A DNA stretch of 64,000 nt from Amaricoccus macauensis (GCF_014201905.1 NZ_JACHFM010000001.1:1254994-1318993), one strand, 5' to 3'. Positions 38,028 to 48,293 are shown, numbered from the stretch's first letter. Translations and numbers: made by a program. Notes: generated by a model not told the origin, from the letters alone.

Positions 38028-38315
38028 ATGTCGATCGACAAGGATACCGCGCGCCGCGTCGCGCATCTGGCGCGCATCGAGGTCGCCGAGACCGATCTCG
38101 AGCATCTTGCCGGTGAGCTCTCCGGCATTCTCGGCTTCATGGAGCAGCTGCGTGAAGTCGACGTCGAGGGCATCGAGCCGATGACCTCGGTCACGCCCAT
38201 GGAGCTGCCGTGGCGCGAGGACGTGGTGACCGACGGCGGCAATGCCGAGCGGGTGCTCGCGAACGCCCCCGACGCCCGCGACGGGTTCTTTACCGTGCCG
38301 AAGGTGGTGGAATGA
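38028..38315 (+). CDS. gatC: Asp-tRNA(Asn)/Glu-tRNA(Gln) amidotransferase subunit C
   Basis: 95 residues, standard Gat[36 protein letters not shown], then VEPMTSV-like EGIEPMTSV, and C-terminal [17 protein letters not shown]. It clamps GatA to GatB. Overlaps gatA by 4 bp. Confidence 0.97.
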   Translation: MSIDKDTARRVAHLARIEVAETDLEHLAGELSGILGFMEQLREVDVEGIEPMTSVTPMELPWREDVVTDGGNAERVLANAPDARDGFFTVPKVVE

Positions 38316-39796
38316 CCGATCTTGCCTCTCTCACCATCGCCGACGCCCGCGACCGCCTGCGCTCCGGCGACATCGGCGCGGCCGAGCTGACCGACGCCTG
38401 TCTCGCAGCCTCCGAGGCAGCGGCGGCGCTCAATGCGGTCACCGCGCCCACGCCGGACCTCGCGCGCGCGCAGGCAGCGCGCGCGGCGGAGCGCCTGAAG
38501 GCGGGTGACGCGCCCGACCTCTGCGGCATCCCGCTCGGCATCAAGGATCTGTTCTGCGTCGACGGCGTGCAGAGTCAGGCCGCCTCGCGCATCCTCGAGG
38601 GCTTCCGCCCGCCCTACGAGAGCACGGTGACGACGAAGCTCTGGGAGGCGGGTGCCACCTGCATCGGCAAGCTCAACATGGACGAGTTCGCCATGGGGAG
38701 CTCGAACGAGTCCTCGGTCTATGGCCCGGCGATCAGCCCGTGGCGTGGCGAGGGCGACGCCGCGCTGACGCCCGGCGGCTCCTCCGGCGGCTCGGCGGCG
38801 GCGGTCGCGGCCGACCTCTGCCTTGCGGCGACGGGCACCGATACCGGCGGCTCGATACGCCAGCCAGCCGCCTTCACCGGCATCGTCGGGGTGAAGCCGA
38901 CCTATGGCCGGGTGTCGCGCTGGGGGATCGTGGCCTTCGCCTCGTCGCTCGATCAGGCCGGCCCGATGACGAAGACCGTCCGCGACGCCGCGATCATGCT
39001 GAAGGCCATGTCCGGGCACGACGCGAAGGATTCCACCTCCGCGCCGCTCGCCGTCCCGGACTTCGAGGCCGCGCTGACCGGCGACCTGCGCGGCAAGAAG
39101 ATCGGCCTGCCGCGCGAATATCGCGTCGATGGGATGCCGGCGGAGATCGAGGCGCTGTGGCAGACCGGCGCCGACATGCTGCGCGCCGCTGGTGCCGAGA
39201 TCGTCGACATCTCGCTGCCGCACACGAAGTACGCGCTGCCGGCCTACTACGTCATTGCACCGGCCGAGGCGTCGTCGAACCTCGCGCGCTACGATGGCGT
39301 GCGCTACGGCCGCCGGGCGAAGATCGGCGCGAACGAGGGCATCACCGCGCTCTATGAGCGCACCCGTGCCGAGGGCTTCGGGCCGGAGGTGAAGCGGCGG
39401 ATCATGATCGGCACCTACGTGCTCTCCGCCGGCTACTACGACGCGTACTATCTGCGGGCGCAGAAGGTCCGCACGCTGATCAAGCGCGACTTCGAGCAGG
39501 CGTTCGAGGCCGGGGTCGACGCGATCCTGACCCCCGCGACGCCGTCGGCCGCCTTCGGCATCGGCACGATGGCGGATGCCGATCCGGTGGAGATGTACCT
39601 CAACGACGTCTTCACGGTGACGGTGAACCTGGCCGGCCTGCCGGGCGCCGCGGTGCCCGCGGGCCTCTCGGCCACCGGGCTGCCGCTCGGGCTTCAGGTC
39701 ATCGGCCGGCCGTGGGGTGAGGCAGAAATGCTTGATGTCGCGTTTGCGATCGAACAAGCGAGTGGATTTGCTGCAAAACCCGCGAAATGGTGGTAA
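38312..39796 (+). CDS. gatA: Asp-tRNA(Asn)/Glu-tRNA(Gln) amidotransferase subunit A
   Basis: Amidase-signature glutaminase, 494 residues. Catalytic triad: Lys78 in [10 protein letters not shown], cis-Ser158 in [12 protein letters not shown] and nucleophile Ser181 in [11 protein letters not shown]. Supplies ammonia for tRNA-dependent Gln/Asn formation. gatB is not in this window. Confidence 0.97.
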   Translation: MTDLASLTIADARDRLRSGDIGAAELTDACLAASEAAAALNAVTAPTPDLARAQAARAAERLKAGDAPDLCGIPLGIKDLFCVDGVQSQAASRILEGFRPPYESTVTTKLWEAGATCIGKLNMDEFAMGSSNESSVYGPAISPWRGEGDAALTPGGSSGGSAAAVAADLCLAATGTDTGGSIRQPAAFTGIVGVKPTYGRVSRWGIVAFASSLDQAGPMTKTVRDAAIMLKAMSGHDAKDSTSAPLAVPDFEAALTGDLRGKKIGLPREYRVDGMPAEIEALWQTGADMLRAAGAEIVDISLPHTKYALPAYYVIAPAEASSNLARYDGVRYGRRAKIGANEGITALYERTRAEGFGPEVKRRIMIGTYVLSAGYYDAYYLRAQKVRTLIKRDFEQAFEAGVDAILTPATPSAAFGIGTMADADPVEMYLNDVFTVTVNLAGLPGAAVPAGLSATGLPLGLQVIGRPWGEAEMLDVAFAIEQASGFAAKPAKWW

Positions 39797-39842
39797 GACC
39801 GCCGCAAAGCGAGCGGGCTTATTGCGAAAGGCGGGCTGTTCG

Positions 39843-40433
39843 ATGCGGATTGTGGCGGTCTTCATGTGCGCGGCGCTCGCCGGCTGCGCGAGTTCGGTTT
39901 CTGTACCTGACGCGAACGTCACCGAGGTACCCCTGACCGGAACACCGTCGAGCTATGGCGCCCCCGATCTCGGCGGCGACCCGCTTCCCGTGGACCCGAT
40001 GCTGCCGCCGGTCGGCGCGGGCGCACCCTCCGCCGACGGGACCGGGACCGCGCTCGATCAGGACCGCATCAACCTGATGCAGTGGACGCTCGAGCAGCAG
40101 AAGATCGACGCGGCCAAGGCCCAGACCGATCTCGACAACGCCCGGCGTCAGCTCGTGGTCTTCCAGCCGACCAACGTGCCCTCGGAGAACGGCGTCAATG
40201 TGGCGCTCTTTGCCCGGCAGACGACGAATCAGGTGGGCGAAAAGATCTACAGCCGCTCGTTCGCCGGCCGGGTATCGGGAATGGGCGCCTGTGGCCGGTA
40301 CCGCTCCGACGACGAGGCGCAGCGCGCGTTCCTCGCCGCCGGGGGGCCGGATCGGGACTCCCTCGGCCTCGACGCGGACGGCGACGGCTTCGCGTGCAAC
40401 TGGAACCCCGTCCCCTACCGCGCGCTCAACTGA
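39843..40433 (+). CDS. Lipoprotein with excalibur-like C-terminal motif
   Basis: 196 residues. Signal peptide MRIVAVFMCAALAG with lipobox LAGC (lipid Cys15). A Pro/Gly-rich spacer follows, then a helical segment LMQWTLEQQKIDAAKAQTDLDNARRQLV. The tail SRSFAGRVSGMGACGRY and SLGLDADGDGFACNWNP carries the DxDxDGxxC arrangement of excalibur calcium-binding domains. Probably an envelope lipoprotein; function unknown. Its last 19 bp overlap the convergent gene. Confidence 0.8.
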   Translation: MRIVAVFMCAALAGCASSVSVPDANVTEVPLTGTPSSYGAPDLGGDPLPVDPMLPPVGAGAPSADGTGTALDQDRINLMQWTLEQQKIDAAKAQTDLDNARRQLVVFQPTNVPSENGVNVALFARQTTNQVGEKIYSRSFAGRVSGMGACGRYRSDDEAQRAFLAAGGPDRDSLGLDADGDGFACNWNPVPYRALN

Positions 40434-41047
40434 GCGTCGGCGCTCGGGTGGAGCCTCGGGGCGTAGCCGGCGGCCAGAACGGCGCGCATGGAGCCCGGTG
40501 TGACCGCGATGACCGGCTGGCTGGCCGGTACGTCCGGTGCCGGGCGGTAGCCTTCGAAGCTCCAGGCGCGCACGCCGTCGGCGAGGCAGAGGCGAAAGCC
40601 GTCGCCCGCGCGAAAGATCGCCCCCGGCGGCAGCGCGCCGCGCCGCACGAGGTCCGGGGGTCCGAGGCGCTCGGCGTGCAGCACCCGGTCCATCTCGCCG
40701 GCGCGTGGTGGCGTGGTGAGGCCATTCGCGCGCGCCCAGGCGCCCGCGAAGGCGAGCGCATCGGCGCGGCGGCACTCGAAGCACGGGCGGTGGCCCGCCG
40801 CGAGCGCGGTCGCCTCGTCGAGGAAGAAGACTTCCGTGTAGCTCTCGCCCATCACCGTCCGATGTCGGTCGCGGAAGGCAAGGCGGCAGGCGATCCAGGC
40901 GCGGCTGCGCCAGCGCGACGCGGTGAGCGTGCCGTCCGGGCGGTGCAGGCGTCCGCCGCGGTTGCCCATGAGGGTGCCGCGCGCCGAAACGGCATGCAGG
41001 CCGCCGTCCGGCGCGACGCGGTTCCGGAGTGGCGAGGGGCGTGGCAT
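40415..41047 (-). CDS. Conserved hypothetical protein with Cys motif
   Basis: 210 residues from MPRPSPLRNRVAPDGGLHAV. Recognisable conserved-looking core: GTLMGNRGGRLH, SRAWIACRLAFRDRHRTVMGESYTEVFFLDEATALAAGHRPCFECRRADALAFAGAWARANG. The CFEC pair and preceding ACRL Cys could bind metal, loosely like the Ada N-terminal zinc site, but I do not recognise a named family. No signal peptide. Ends inside the 3' end of the lipoprotein gene. Confidence 0.7.
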   Translation of the reverse strand: MPRPSPLRNRVAPDGGLHAVSARGTLMGNRGGRLHRPDGTLTASRWRSRAWIACRLAFRDRHRTVMGESYTEVFFLDEATALAAGHRPCFECRRADALAFAGAWARANGLTTPPRAGEMDRVLHAERLGPPDLVRRGALPPGAIFRAGDGFRLCLADGVRAWSFEGYRPAPDVPASQPVIAVTPGSMRAVLAAGYAPRLHPSADAQLSAR

Positions 41048-41094
41048 TGGCGCTTGTCCTCCGCAGGCATCTCGTCCCTGGCGGGCATCAGGCC

Positions 41095-41772
41095 ATGCGG
41101 CTGATCCGCCGGTCCAGCCCGAATTTCGGGCCACGCCGCGACGGGCTGACGCCGGAGCTGGTGGTGATCCATCATACGGCGATGCTGACCGGTGAGGCAG
41201 CCGTCGGACGGCTGGTCGATCCTGCCGCCGAGGTCTCGGCGCATTGGGTGATCGGCGAGGACGGCACGCTCTGGAGCCTCGTCGACGAGGCCGAGCGGGC
41301 GTGGCACGCGGGCGCGGGCAGCTGGCTCGGCCGGGGCGACGTGAACTCGCGCTCGATCGGGATCGAGCTGGCGAATGCCGGGCCGCTCACCGACTTTCCG
41401 CCGTTCCCCGAGCCGCAGATGGCGGCGCTGGAGGCCCTGCTCGACGGGATTCTCGGGCGCTGGGGCATCGGTGCGCGCGGCGTGATCGCCCATTCCGACA
41501 TGGCGCCGGAGCGCAAGGCCGATCCCGGACCGGCGTTCGATTGGCGCAGACTCGCGCTCGGCGGCCGTGCGCTGTGGGTGGAGGAATGCGCGGCGCAGGG
41601 GGGCGAGACGGCCTTCGCCGCCGCGGCGGAGCGCTTCGGCTACCCCGTCACCGAGGCCGGCATGCCCGCCGTGCTCGCGGCCTTCCGGCTGCGCTTTCGT
41701 CCGTGGGTGACGGGGCCGCTCGCGCCGGTGGACGTTGGCACGATGCAGGCGCTGGCGGACCTGATCGTCTAG
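41095..41772 (+). CDS. N-acetylmuramoyl-L-alanine amidase (AmpD/AmiD type)
   Basis: Amidase_2 family, 225 residues from MRLIRRSSPNFGPR. Zinc and catalytic residues: VVIHHTAMLTGEAAV, VSAHWVIGEDG, HAGAGSWLGRGDVNSRSIGIELANAG and IAHSDMAPERKADPG. C-terminal part resembles a peptidoglycan-binding helical domain. No signal peptide is obvious, so a cytosolic anhydro-muropeptide recycling role (AmpD-like) is possible. Tail overlaps hemD by 4 bp. Confidence 0.9.
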   Translation: MRLIRRSSPNFGPRRDGLTPELVVIHHTAMLTGEAAVGRLVDPAAEVSAHWVIGEDGTLWSLVDEAERAWHAGAGSWLGRGDVNSRSIGIELANAGPLTDFPPFPEPQMAALEALLDGILGRWGIGARGVIAHSDMAPERKADPGPAFDWRRLALGGRALWVEECAAQGGETAFAAAAERFGYPVTEAGMPAVLAAFRLRFRPWVTGPLAPVDVGTMQALADLIV

Positions 41773-42464
41773 AGTTCGGCCAGCGCCTCCAACATCCCCG
41801 CGCGCCCCGGGGTCCTGGTGACGATGCGGTGCCCCGACACCAGCGGCGCGACGGCGGCGTCGCTGATGCCGACGAAGGTGACGCCCGTCAGATCGATCCC
41901 TGCCGCCTCGCGGGCGAGGATGCGGGCGGTGCGCGGCGAGAAGAGTGGCACGACCACGCCCTCACCCCGCGCCATGAGATCCTTCGCGGCGGACGAAAGC
42001 GGCCGCGCCACCTGCTCGTAGAGCTCCACCGCGCGCGCCGGGACGCCTTCGGCGGCGAGCGCGCCGATGAGGTCGCCGGCCGCATGACGGCCGCGCACGT
42101 GCAGGAGCGCCCCGTCGCCGGGCTTCCAGCTCGCGGCCCCGAGGGCGGCGAGCGCTACCACGTCCCCGTCGGCCGAGTGCGCGGTGAAGCCTGCTTCACG
42201 CGCCGCCGCCGCCGTCATCTCGCCGACGCAGAGTGCCGGCAGGCCGCGCTCGGGCGAGGCAGTGACGAAGGCCTCGACACCGTTCGCCGAACTGAAGACG
42301 AGCGCGCTCACCCCGTCGAGGTCGACCGGCGCGGGATGGAGCACGATCTCGAGCAGCGGCGCGACCACGACCGGCCCGAAGCGACCGGGCAGCAGCCGGG
42401 CAAGCTCGGCCGCGAACTCTGCGGACTGCGGCGCCGGTCGGGTGAGAAGCAGTGGCCGGCTCAT
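41769..42464 (-). CDS. hemD: Uroporphyrinogen-III synthase
   Basis: 231 residues. HemD is poorly conserved, but LLLTRPAPQSAEFAAEL, ALVFSSANGVEAFV, LCVGEMTAAAAREAGF, DGALLHVRGRHAAGDL and PLFSPRTARILA fit the two-domain enzyme that closes and inverts hydroxymethylbilane to uroporphyrinogen III. Its ATG overlaps the glycosyltransferase stop by 4 bp; hemC is not adjacent. Confidence 0.88.
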   Translation of the reverse strand: MSRPLLLTRPAPQSAEFAAELARLLPGRFGPVVVAPLLEIVLHPAPVDLDGVSALVFSSANGVEAFVTASPERGLPALCVGEMTAAAAREAGFTAHSADGDVVALAALGAASWKPGDGALLHVRGRHAAGDLIGALAAEGVPARAVELYEQVARPLSSAAKDLMARGEGVVVPLFSPRTARILAREAAGIDLTGVTFVGISDAAVAPLVSGHRIVTRTPGRAGMLEALAEL

Positions 42465-44041
42465 GGCGCCACCCCTCGCGCGACAACGGCGGCGCCGATC
42501 TCCAGCGCGACGTCGGGCTGCATCGGGAACGGCGCCGAGAACGGCTCGGACGGGGTGAGGGCAATGCCGGTGTTCCAGCGTTGGCCCAGCGTCTCGATGA
42601 TCCGCTGGCTGCGGTCGCCGTTCCACCAGAGCGCCACCACTTCCTCGCCAGCCGCCGGGGGCGCACCGGGCACGGTCGCGGAGACGATCGGCAAATCGGG
42701 GCGAACGAGCACGAGATTGCCGGCGAGCCACGCCGGTTCGGCGACGATGCGAGCGGCGCCCGGGTGGCGCGACGCGAGGTCGGCGGCGATGGCCGCGACC
42801 GGGGCGCCGGTGAGGCTCGGCTTGCCCGGCTTGCCATAGCGGAAATGCACCGTGAGGACGACGATGACCACCGCTGCGAGAACGGCAATCGTGCGAACGA
42901 GCGCCCGCGCGCCCCACGCACCGGTGACGCCGATCAGGGACACCGCCGCCAGCGGCGCCGCGAGATAGACCACCGGGGTGAGCCAGCGGTCCCGGAAGTC
43001 GGTCATGCCGCCGAGGGCGATGCCGATCGCCACGAGCGCGATGCCCGCGATGATCGTCCTGAGCAGCAGCCGGGCGAGCGGCGCGGCAGGCTCCGGGCGC
43101 AGGCCGGACAACGGCCGGTCGACCCGACGCCGCCCGAGGGCGAAGATGACGCCGAAGATCACCGCCGGAAGGCCGAGGAGGCTGGCGATGCCTTCCGCGA
43201 GGGAGGCCATACCCGACAGGATGGCGCCGCCGCCGGAGTCCGAGAGATTGAGCTTCGCGACCGAGCTGAAGGCGATCTCCGGATGTGCGAACGCCCACCA
43301 TGTGGGCATGGCGATGACTGCCGCCGCGGCAAGGAGAGCGATGGCGAGTCCGCCGGGATGGAGCCGGGATCGCAGATCGGGCAAACTGGCGGTGGCGAGG
43401 AGGAGCGAGAACGGGACCAGCGCGAAGTTCACCTTCGAGAGCAGGCCGAGCCCCGCGAGCAGGCCGAACAGCAGCCAGCCGCCGCGGCGACCGGCAAGCG
43501 TGCAGGTCCAGAAGGCGAGCGTCGTGCCCGCCGCGAGGGTGACGACGAGGACCGAGTGGGTGAGGTCACGCTGGCTCTCCCACGAGATCTGCGGCAGCAG
43601 GAACAGGGTGAGCGCCGCCGGGCCGGCTATCCGCGCCGGGTACTCGCTCCGGAGCAGCCGGAAGACGGCGAGATAGATCGTCGCGAGCAGCAGGTTCTTC
43701 AGGAGCGCCAGCGAGAGCAGCGTGTCCGGGACAATCTGGAACGAGAGCCATTGCAACCAGGAATAGAGCGGCGGCTGCGAGCCATAGCCCCACGCCAGAT
43801 GCCGGCTCCAGAGCAGCATCTCGGCCTCGTCGAGGGTGAGCGAGCCGGCGGCGAATCGGCGGAGCAGGACCTGCAGCGCGAAATAGGCGCAGATGACGAG
43901 CGGCCAGTTCAGTTCGGGCCAGCGGACACCGGTCACGGCAGCCGGCACCGGGCGCGCGGTGCCTGAAGCCGCGGCGCGCGATCCGGTGGCGACCGCCGCG
44001 AAACTGGTCCAGCGGGTGCCGTGCTCGCCTGGGCTGGTCAA
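42461..44041 (-). CDS. GT39-type membrane glycosyltransferase (PMT_2/ArnT-like)
   Basis: 526 residues, about ten or more transmembrane helices. The catalytic acidic pair of the first periplasmic loop is in GSLTLDEAEMLLWSRHLAWGYGSQPPLYSWLQWL, followed by SWESQRDLTHSVLVV and LSKVNFALVPFSL, as in polyprenyl-phosphate-sugar transferases. A periplasmic C-terminal domain holds EEVVALWWNGDRSQRI. Acceptor unknown. Translationally coupled to hemD, which looks coincidental functionally. Confidence 0.88.
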   Translation of the reverse strand: MTSPGEHGTRWTSFAAVATGSRAAASGTARPVPAAVTGVRWPELNWPLVICAYFALQVLLRRFAAGSLTLDEAEMLLWSRHLAWGYGSQPPLYSWLQWLSFQIVPDTLLSLALLKNLLLATIYLAVFRLLRSEYPARIAGPAALTLFLLPQISWESQRDLTHSVLVVTLAAGTTLAFWTCTLAGRRGGWLLFGLLAGLGLLSKVNFALVPFSLLLATASLPDLRSRLHPGGLAIALLAAAAVIAMPTWWAFAHPEIAFSSVAKLNLSDSGGGAILSGMASLAEGIASLLGLPAVIFGVIFALGRRRVDRPLSGLRPEPAAPLARLLLRTIIAGIALVAIGIALGGMTDFRDRWLTPVVYLAAPLAAVSLIGVTGAWGARALVRTIAVLAAVVIVVLTVHFRYGKPGKPSLTGAPVAAIAADLASRHPGAARIVAEPAWLAGNLVLVRPDLPIVSATVPGAPPAAGEEVVALWWNGDRSQRIIETLGQRWNTGIALTPSEPFSAPFPMQPDVALEIGAAVVARGVAP

Positions 44042-44221
44042 TCGGCACGCCTCCGCTCACCTCTCGGCATTCGGGATTAGCGCCCGGTCTTGCGGGCGGC
44101 AACCCCTGCTTCAGGCCAGTGGAAAGCCGCCCCGAGAGCTGCAGGCGCCCGCTCACCGTTGACGCCGCCGTGGCCCGGGGCCATTAACCGCGCTCCCGTG
44201 CCAGTTCCGGAGCATCTTTCC

Positions 44222-45250
44222 ATGGCCGAAGCGAGCTTCGCCCCGCGCGTCTTTTCCGGCATCCAGCCGTCGGGCAACCTGACCCTCGGCAACTATCTCG
44301 GCGCGCTGCGGCGATGGGTCGAGATGCAGGACGAGGGCATCCCGACGGTCTATTGCGTCGTCGACCTGCACGCGATCACCGTCTGGCAGGATCCCGAGAA
44401 GCTCCGGAACGCGATCCGCGAGGTGGCCTCGGCGTTCCTCGCGATCGGCCTCGATCCGGCGCGCTCGATCCTCTTCAACCAGAGCCAGGTCTCGGGTCAT
44501 GCCGAGCTCGCGTGGATGTTCAACTGCGTCGCCCGGATCGGCTGGATGTACCGGATGACCCAGTTCAAGGACAAGACGGCCGGCAAGAACGCCGAGAACT
44601 CGTCCCTCGGGCTGCTCGCCTATCCCTCGCTGATGGCGGCGGACATCCTGCTCTACCACGCGACCCACGTGCCGGTCGGCGAGGACCAGAAGCAGCACAT
44701 CGAGCTGACCCGCGACATCGCGGCGAAGTTCAACCACGACTACGGCGTCGACTTCTTCCCGATGACCGAGCCGGTGATCGAGGGCGTCGCCACCAAGGTC
44801 ATGTCGCTTCGGGATGGCAACAAGAAGATGTCGAAGTCCGATCCCTCGGACATGAGCCGGATCAACCTGACCGACGACGCGGACGCGATCGCGGCGAAGA
44901 TCCGCAAGGCGCGCACCGACCCCGAGCCGCTGCCGGAGACGGTGGAAGGGCTTGCCGGTCGGGCGGAGGCGACGAACCTCGTCAACATCTACGCCGCCCT
45001 CGCGGGCACCAGCGCCGAGGCGGTGGTGACGGAATATGCCGGTCAGCCGTTCTCGGTCTTCAAGCCGGCGCTCGCCGATCTCGCGGTGGCGCATCTCGGG
45101 CCGATCACCGGGCAGATGCAGCGCTACATGGCCGATCCCGCCGAGATCGACCGCATCCTTGGCGCGGGCGCGGAGAAGGCGGCGGCGATCGCCGACCCGA
45201 TCCTCGCGCGGACCAAGGAGATCATCGGGCTCATATCGAGCCGCGGATGA
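44222..45250 (+). CDS. trpS: Tryptophan--tRNA ligase
   Basis: Class I synthetase, 342 residues. [23 protein letters not shown] carries the HIGH-equivalent site, and [13 protein letters not shown] the KMSKS loop. [21 protein letters not shown] and [19 protein letters not shown] are further standard blocks. ATG preferred over upstream in-frame starts that add low-complexity sequence. Confidence 0.97.
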   Translation: MAEASFAPRVFSGIQPSGNLTLGNYLGALRRWVEMQDEGIPTVYCVVDLHAITVWQDPEKLRNAIREVASAFLAIGLDPARSILFNQSQVSGHAELAWMFNCVARIGWMYRMTQFKDKTAGKNAENSSLGLLAYPSLMAADILLYHATHVPVGEDQKQHIELTRDIAAKFNHDYGVDFFPMTEPVIEGVATKVMSLRDGNKKMSKSDPSDMSRINLTDDADAIAAKIRKARTDPEPLPETVEGLAGRAEATNLVNIYAALAGTSAEAVVTEYAGQPFSVFKPALADLAVAHLGPITGQMQRYMADPAEIDRILGAGAEKAAAIADPILARTKEIIGLISSRG

Positions 45251-46353
45251 GGGAACGGGTCAGGACGGCCGCTCGCGTCGTCCTGACCTGCCTGCTCGTC
45301 CTGTCGCTCGGCCTGACGGGCTGGCGCCTCTACCGCCTGGCGAGCGATCCGCTCGCCAGCGTCGTCGCCGAGCGGACCGGCGAGGCGATCGAGGCGCGCC
45401 TCGAGACGCTGATGGCCCGGGAGGCCACGCCCGAGCGGATCGCGGCCCGGCTCGGGGAGCTTCTGGCGGAGACCCCGCGCGACTGGGCGCGGATCGACGC
45501 CCTGACCGAGCTTGCGGAGGCGCGCGAGGTTGTCCTGCCCGAGGCGGTCGTGGCGGCGCTCGCCGTGGCCGATGCGGCGGATCGCAGCTTTCTGGACCGG
45601 GCGGCGGACTGCGCCGTCTGCATGTGGGATGCCACGCGCTGCGATCTCGTGCTCGTCTTCGCCTGCCGCGCGCCGATCGAGGTGACGCCGATCGGCGACG
45701 CCGCCTCGGTGATCCGCGAGGGGCTGCACTACCAGCGCGGCGAGGACGTGGACGAGATCGACCTGACGCTCTCGGTCGTCGGGCTCGGCGCGGTCGCGAT
45801 CGCGCCGCTGGTCGGAGGGAGTTCGCTGACGCTGAAGCTCGGCGCCGGGCTGACGCGCACCGCCTGGCGGGCGGGCGCGCTCGCGCCGCGGATCGTCGCC
45901 GACGGACGGCGGCTCGCGGGCCGGGCGATCGACTGGTCAAAGCTCGCCGACACCACCCCGCTGCGCTTCGCGGACGATCTGACGGCGGCGATGCGGCCCC
46001 GGGCGATCAGGCCGATCGCGGCGTTCGCGGGCTCGGTCGGGCGCATGACGAAGGCGGTCGGGCCGCAGCGGGCGCTCGTGCTGCTGCGCGAGGCGAAGAA
46101 CCCCGCGGAGGTGCGACGCATCGCCGCGGTCGCGGAGGCCGGCGGGCGCGGGACACCGGGCGTCGTCGTCCTCGCCGGGGCGGGAAAGGTGTCGAAGCTC
46201 GCGGTCCGCTGGTCTGACGAATTCTACTGGCTCGCGTCGTCGCTGGTCTCGCTGGTCCTCTGCATCGTCGGGCTGGTGCTCGGGACGGTCAAGGCATTGC
46301 TCCTGCGACTGTTGCGCCGGGCGGCGACGCCTTCGCGCCGCCGGTTGCCCTGA
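45247..46353 (+). CDS. Unassigned membrane-anchored protein
   Basis: 368 residues, ATG overlapping the trpS stop (ATGA). An N-terminal transmembrane helix ([19 protein letters not shown]) is followed by a helical Ala/Arg/Glu-rich domain and a Cys-containing segment ([20 protein letters not shown], four to five Cys). A weak hydrophobic [23 protein letters not shown] segment and a C-terminal membrane helix ([20 protein letters not shown]) complete it. I do not recognise a family. A function related to TrpS is not implied; the coupling is positional. Confidence 0.75.
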   Translation: MRERVRTAARVVLTCLLVLSLGLTGWRLYRLASDPLASVVAERTGEAIEARLETLMAREATPERIAARLGELLAETPRDWARIDALTELAEAREVVLPEAVVAALAVADAADRSFLDRAADCAVCMWDATRCDLVLVFACRAPIEVTPIGDAASVIREGLHYQRGEDVDEIDLTLSVVGLGAVAIAPLVGGSSLTLKLGAGLTRTAWRAGALAPRIVADGRRLAGRAIDWSKLADTTPLRFADDLTAAMRPRAIRPIAAFAGSVGRMTKAVGPQRALVLLREAKNPAEVRRIAAVAEAGGRGTPGVVVLAGAGKVSKLAVRWSDEFYWLASSLVSLVLCIVGLVLGTVKALLLRLLRRAATPSRRRLP

Positions 46354-46355
46354 GC

Positions 46356-47270
46356 TTATCCCCTGGCAAGTTCCACGGCGATCCGCGCGGCGAGGCGGGC
46401 GTTGTTGCGCACGAGGGCGATGTTGGCGGCGAGGGCGCGGCCCTCGGTGCCGCGGCCGATTTCCGAGAGGAGGAACGGCGTCACGGCCTTTGCGGCGATC
46501 CCCTCGCGCTCGGCCATGGCCAGCGCGGCGGTGATGTGCGGCGCGATCTCGGCGGCGGGGATCTCGGCGTCCCTCGGGATCGGGTTCGCCACCAGCTGGC
46601 CGCCCGGCAGGCCGAGGCGGGCGCGCATCCGGTGCGCCCGCGCGATCGCGCCGGCGTCGTCGAGGCGCAGGGGGGCGTCGAGCCCGCTCTCGCGCGACCA
46701 GAACGCCGGAAGCGCGTCCTGACCGAAGGCGATGACCGGCACGCCCATGGTCTCGAGGACTTCGAGAGTCTTCGCCAGGTCGAGGATCGCCTTCGCGCCG
46801 CTCGCGACCACGGTCACCGGGGTCTGGGCGAGTTCCGAGAGGTCGGCGGAGACGTCGAAACTCGTCTCGGCGCCGCGATGGACGCCGCCGATGCCGCCGG
46901 TCGCGAAGACCTCGATCCCCGCGAGCCGGGCGCAAATCATCGTGGCGGCGACCGTCGTCGCCCCGGTCCAGCCCTCGGAGAGCGCCACCGCGAGATCGGC
47001 GCGCGAGAGCTTGCGGACGTCCGTTGCCGAGGCGAGGGCGTCGAGTTCGCCCGCGTCGAGCCCGACGCGGATGCGCCCAGCCGTGACGGCGATCGTCGCG
47101 GGCACCGCGCCCGCGGCGCGGACCTCGGCCTCCACGGCGCGGGCGGTCTCGACGTTCGCCGGGAACGGCATCCCGTGGGTGATGATGGTCGATTCGAGCG
47201 CGACGATCGGTGCGCCCGCGGCACGGGCGGCGGCGACGTCAGCGGAGAAGGCGAGTGGCGGCGCGATCAT
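46356..47270 (-). CDS. psuG: Pseudouridine-5'-phosphate glycosidase
   Basis: 304 residues. Breaks the C-C bond of pseudouridine 5'-phosphate to uracil and ribose 5-phosphate. Family blocks: IVALESTIITHGMPFPANVETA, PATIAVTAGRIRVGL, KLSRADLA, GATTVAATMICARLAGIEVFATGGIGGVHRGAETSFDVSADL, and VVASGAKAILDLAKTLEVLET. ATG at 47270 overlaps the kinase stop by 4 bp. Confidence 0.96.
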   Translation of the reverse strand: MIAPPLAFSADVAAARAAGAPIVALESTIITHGMPFPANVETARAVEAEVRAAGAVPATIAVTAGRIRVGLDAGELDALASATDVRKLSRADLAVALSEGWTGATTVAATMICARLAGIEVFATGGIGGVHRGAETSFDVSADLSELAQTPVTVVASGAKAILDLAKTLEVLETMGVPVIAFGQDALPAFWSRESGLDAPLRLDDAGAIARAHRMRARLGLPGGQLVANPIPRDAEIPAAEIAPHITAALAMAEREGIAAKAVTPFLLSEIGRGTEGRALAANIALVRNNARLAARIAVELARG

Positions 47271-48196
47271 CGTGGGGTGGCTCCGGCTGGGCTCTGGTCG
47301 GGACATGCGGGGATGTGTCGGCTGGGGGCCGGTCGGGCGATGTGGCGCGCGGCAGCGGCGAGCGCAAGGCCGAGGGCCTGCTCTGGCCCGAGACCTTCGG
47401 CCCGGGCGGCGAGATGGCGCGCGACGAAGCGGTCTCCCGCCCCGGTCACGCTGCCGCCCGCGAGGGGTGCGGGCGCGAGCGTCACGGTCTCGTCCGCGCC
47501 GGCGAAGGTGGCGGGTGCGGCACCGTCGGTCACGACGGCGCTCACGGCCCCGAGGCCGAGAAGCGCCAGCGCCGCGGCACGGCTGCCGGGGAGCGGCCGT
47601 CCGGCCAGCGCCTCGGCCTCGGCCCGGTTGGCGTAGAGCGTGACTTCGCGGCGGCTGAGGATCGGGCCGAGCCGCGCGGCCTTGGCGGGGCTCGCCGGCA
47701 CCAGCGCCAGCGCCGCACCGGCGAGTCCGGGATGATGCGCGGCGCGCGCGAGCACGTCCGCCGGAAGGTTGCCGTCAAGCACCACGGTGCCGCGCCACGG
47801 CATCGCCAGCGGACCGCCGTCGAGCCCGGCAAGCAGCGAGAGACCGGCGCGCTCCAGCCCGGCGCAATCCGCGACGGCGGCATGGAGCGCGCCCGAGCCG
47901 GTCTCGATCGCCACGTAGGCGTCGGTGTCGCCCGCCTGCCGCAGCATCCCGCTCAGGCCGATCCCGGCGGCGGCGATCACCGCGGCGAGCGCGTCACCCG
48001 CCGGATCGCGGCCCAGCGCCGCGACGAGTTCCACCGGCTGCCCGGCATCGGCCAACCCGAGGGCGAGGTTGAGCGCCACCCCGCCCGGTCGGGGCTCCAC
48101 CCGCCCGGGCACGTCGGCCCCGGGCGTGAGGTGCCCGGCTGCCCGGGCGATGATATCCCAATGCGCGGCGCCGATGACGAGGAACGCAGGCTGCAT
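47267..48196 (-). CDS. psuK: Pseudouridine kinase (PfkB family)
   Basis: 309 residues. PfkB features: VIGAAHWDIIARA N-terminus, RPGGVALNLALGLADAG and the C-terminal catalytic SVTGAGDRFVARHL with the conserved Asp. Makes pseudouridine 5'-phosphate for PsuG, with which it overlaps by 4 bp. It starts 97 bp after the arsH stop on the same strand. Confidence 0.92.
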   Translation of the reverse strand: MQPAFLVIGAAHWDIIARAAGHLTPGADVPGRVEPRPGGVALNLALGLADAGQPVELVAALGRDPAGDALAAVIAAAGIGLSGMLRQAGDTDAYVAIETGSGALHAAVADCAGLERAGLSLLAGLDGGPLAMPWRGTVVLDGNLPADVLARAAHHPGLAGAALALVPASPAKAARLGPILSRREVTLYANRAEAEALAGRPLPGSRAAALALLGLGAVSAVVTDGAAPATFAGADETVTLAPAPLAGGSVTGAGDRFVARHLAARAEGLGPEQALGLALAAAARHIARPAPSRHIPACPDQSPAGATPR

Positions 48197-48293
48197 GACG
48201 CCTCTCTGGCCGTGGCGGCGGGCACCACGCCGGCACTCTGGGACGCAGGACCGCCGCAGGCAATGCGGAACGCTGCGACGACGCGGCAGGCGC

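Noticed and set aside
36851-39922. Very long open frame (1023 codons) on the minus strand
   Set aside because: Real coding is limited to 36851-37141; the rest is antisense to the UPF0173 hydrolase, gatC and gatA. Long antisense frames are expected in GC-rich genes.
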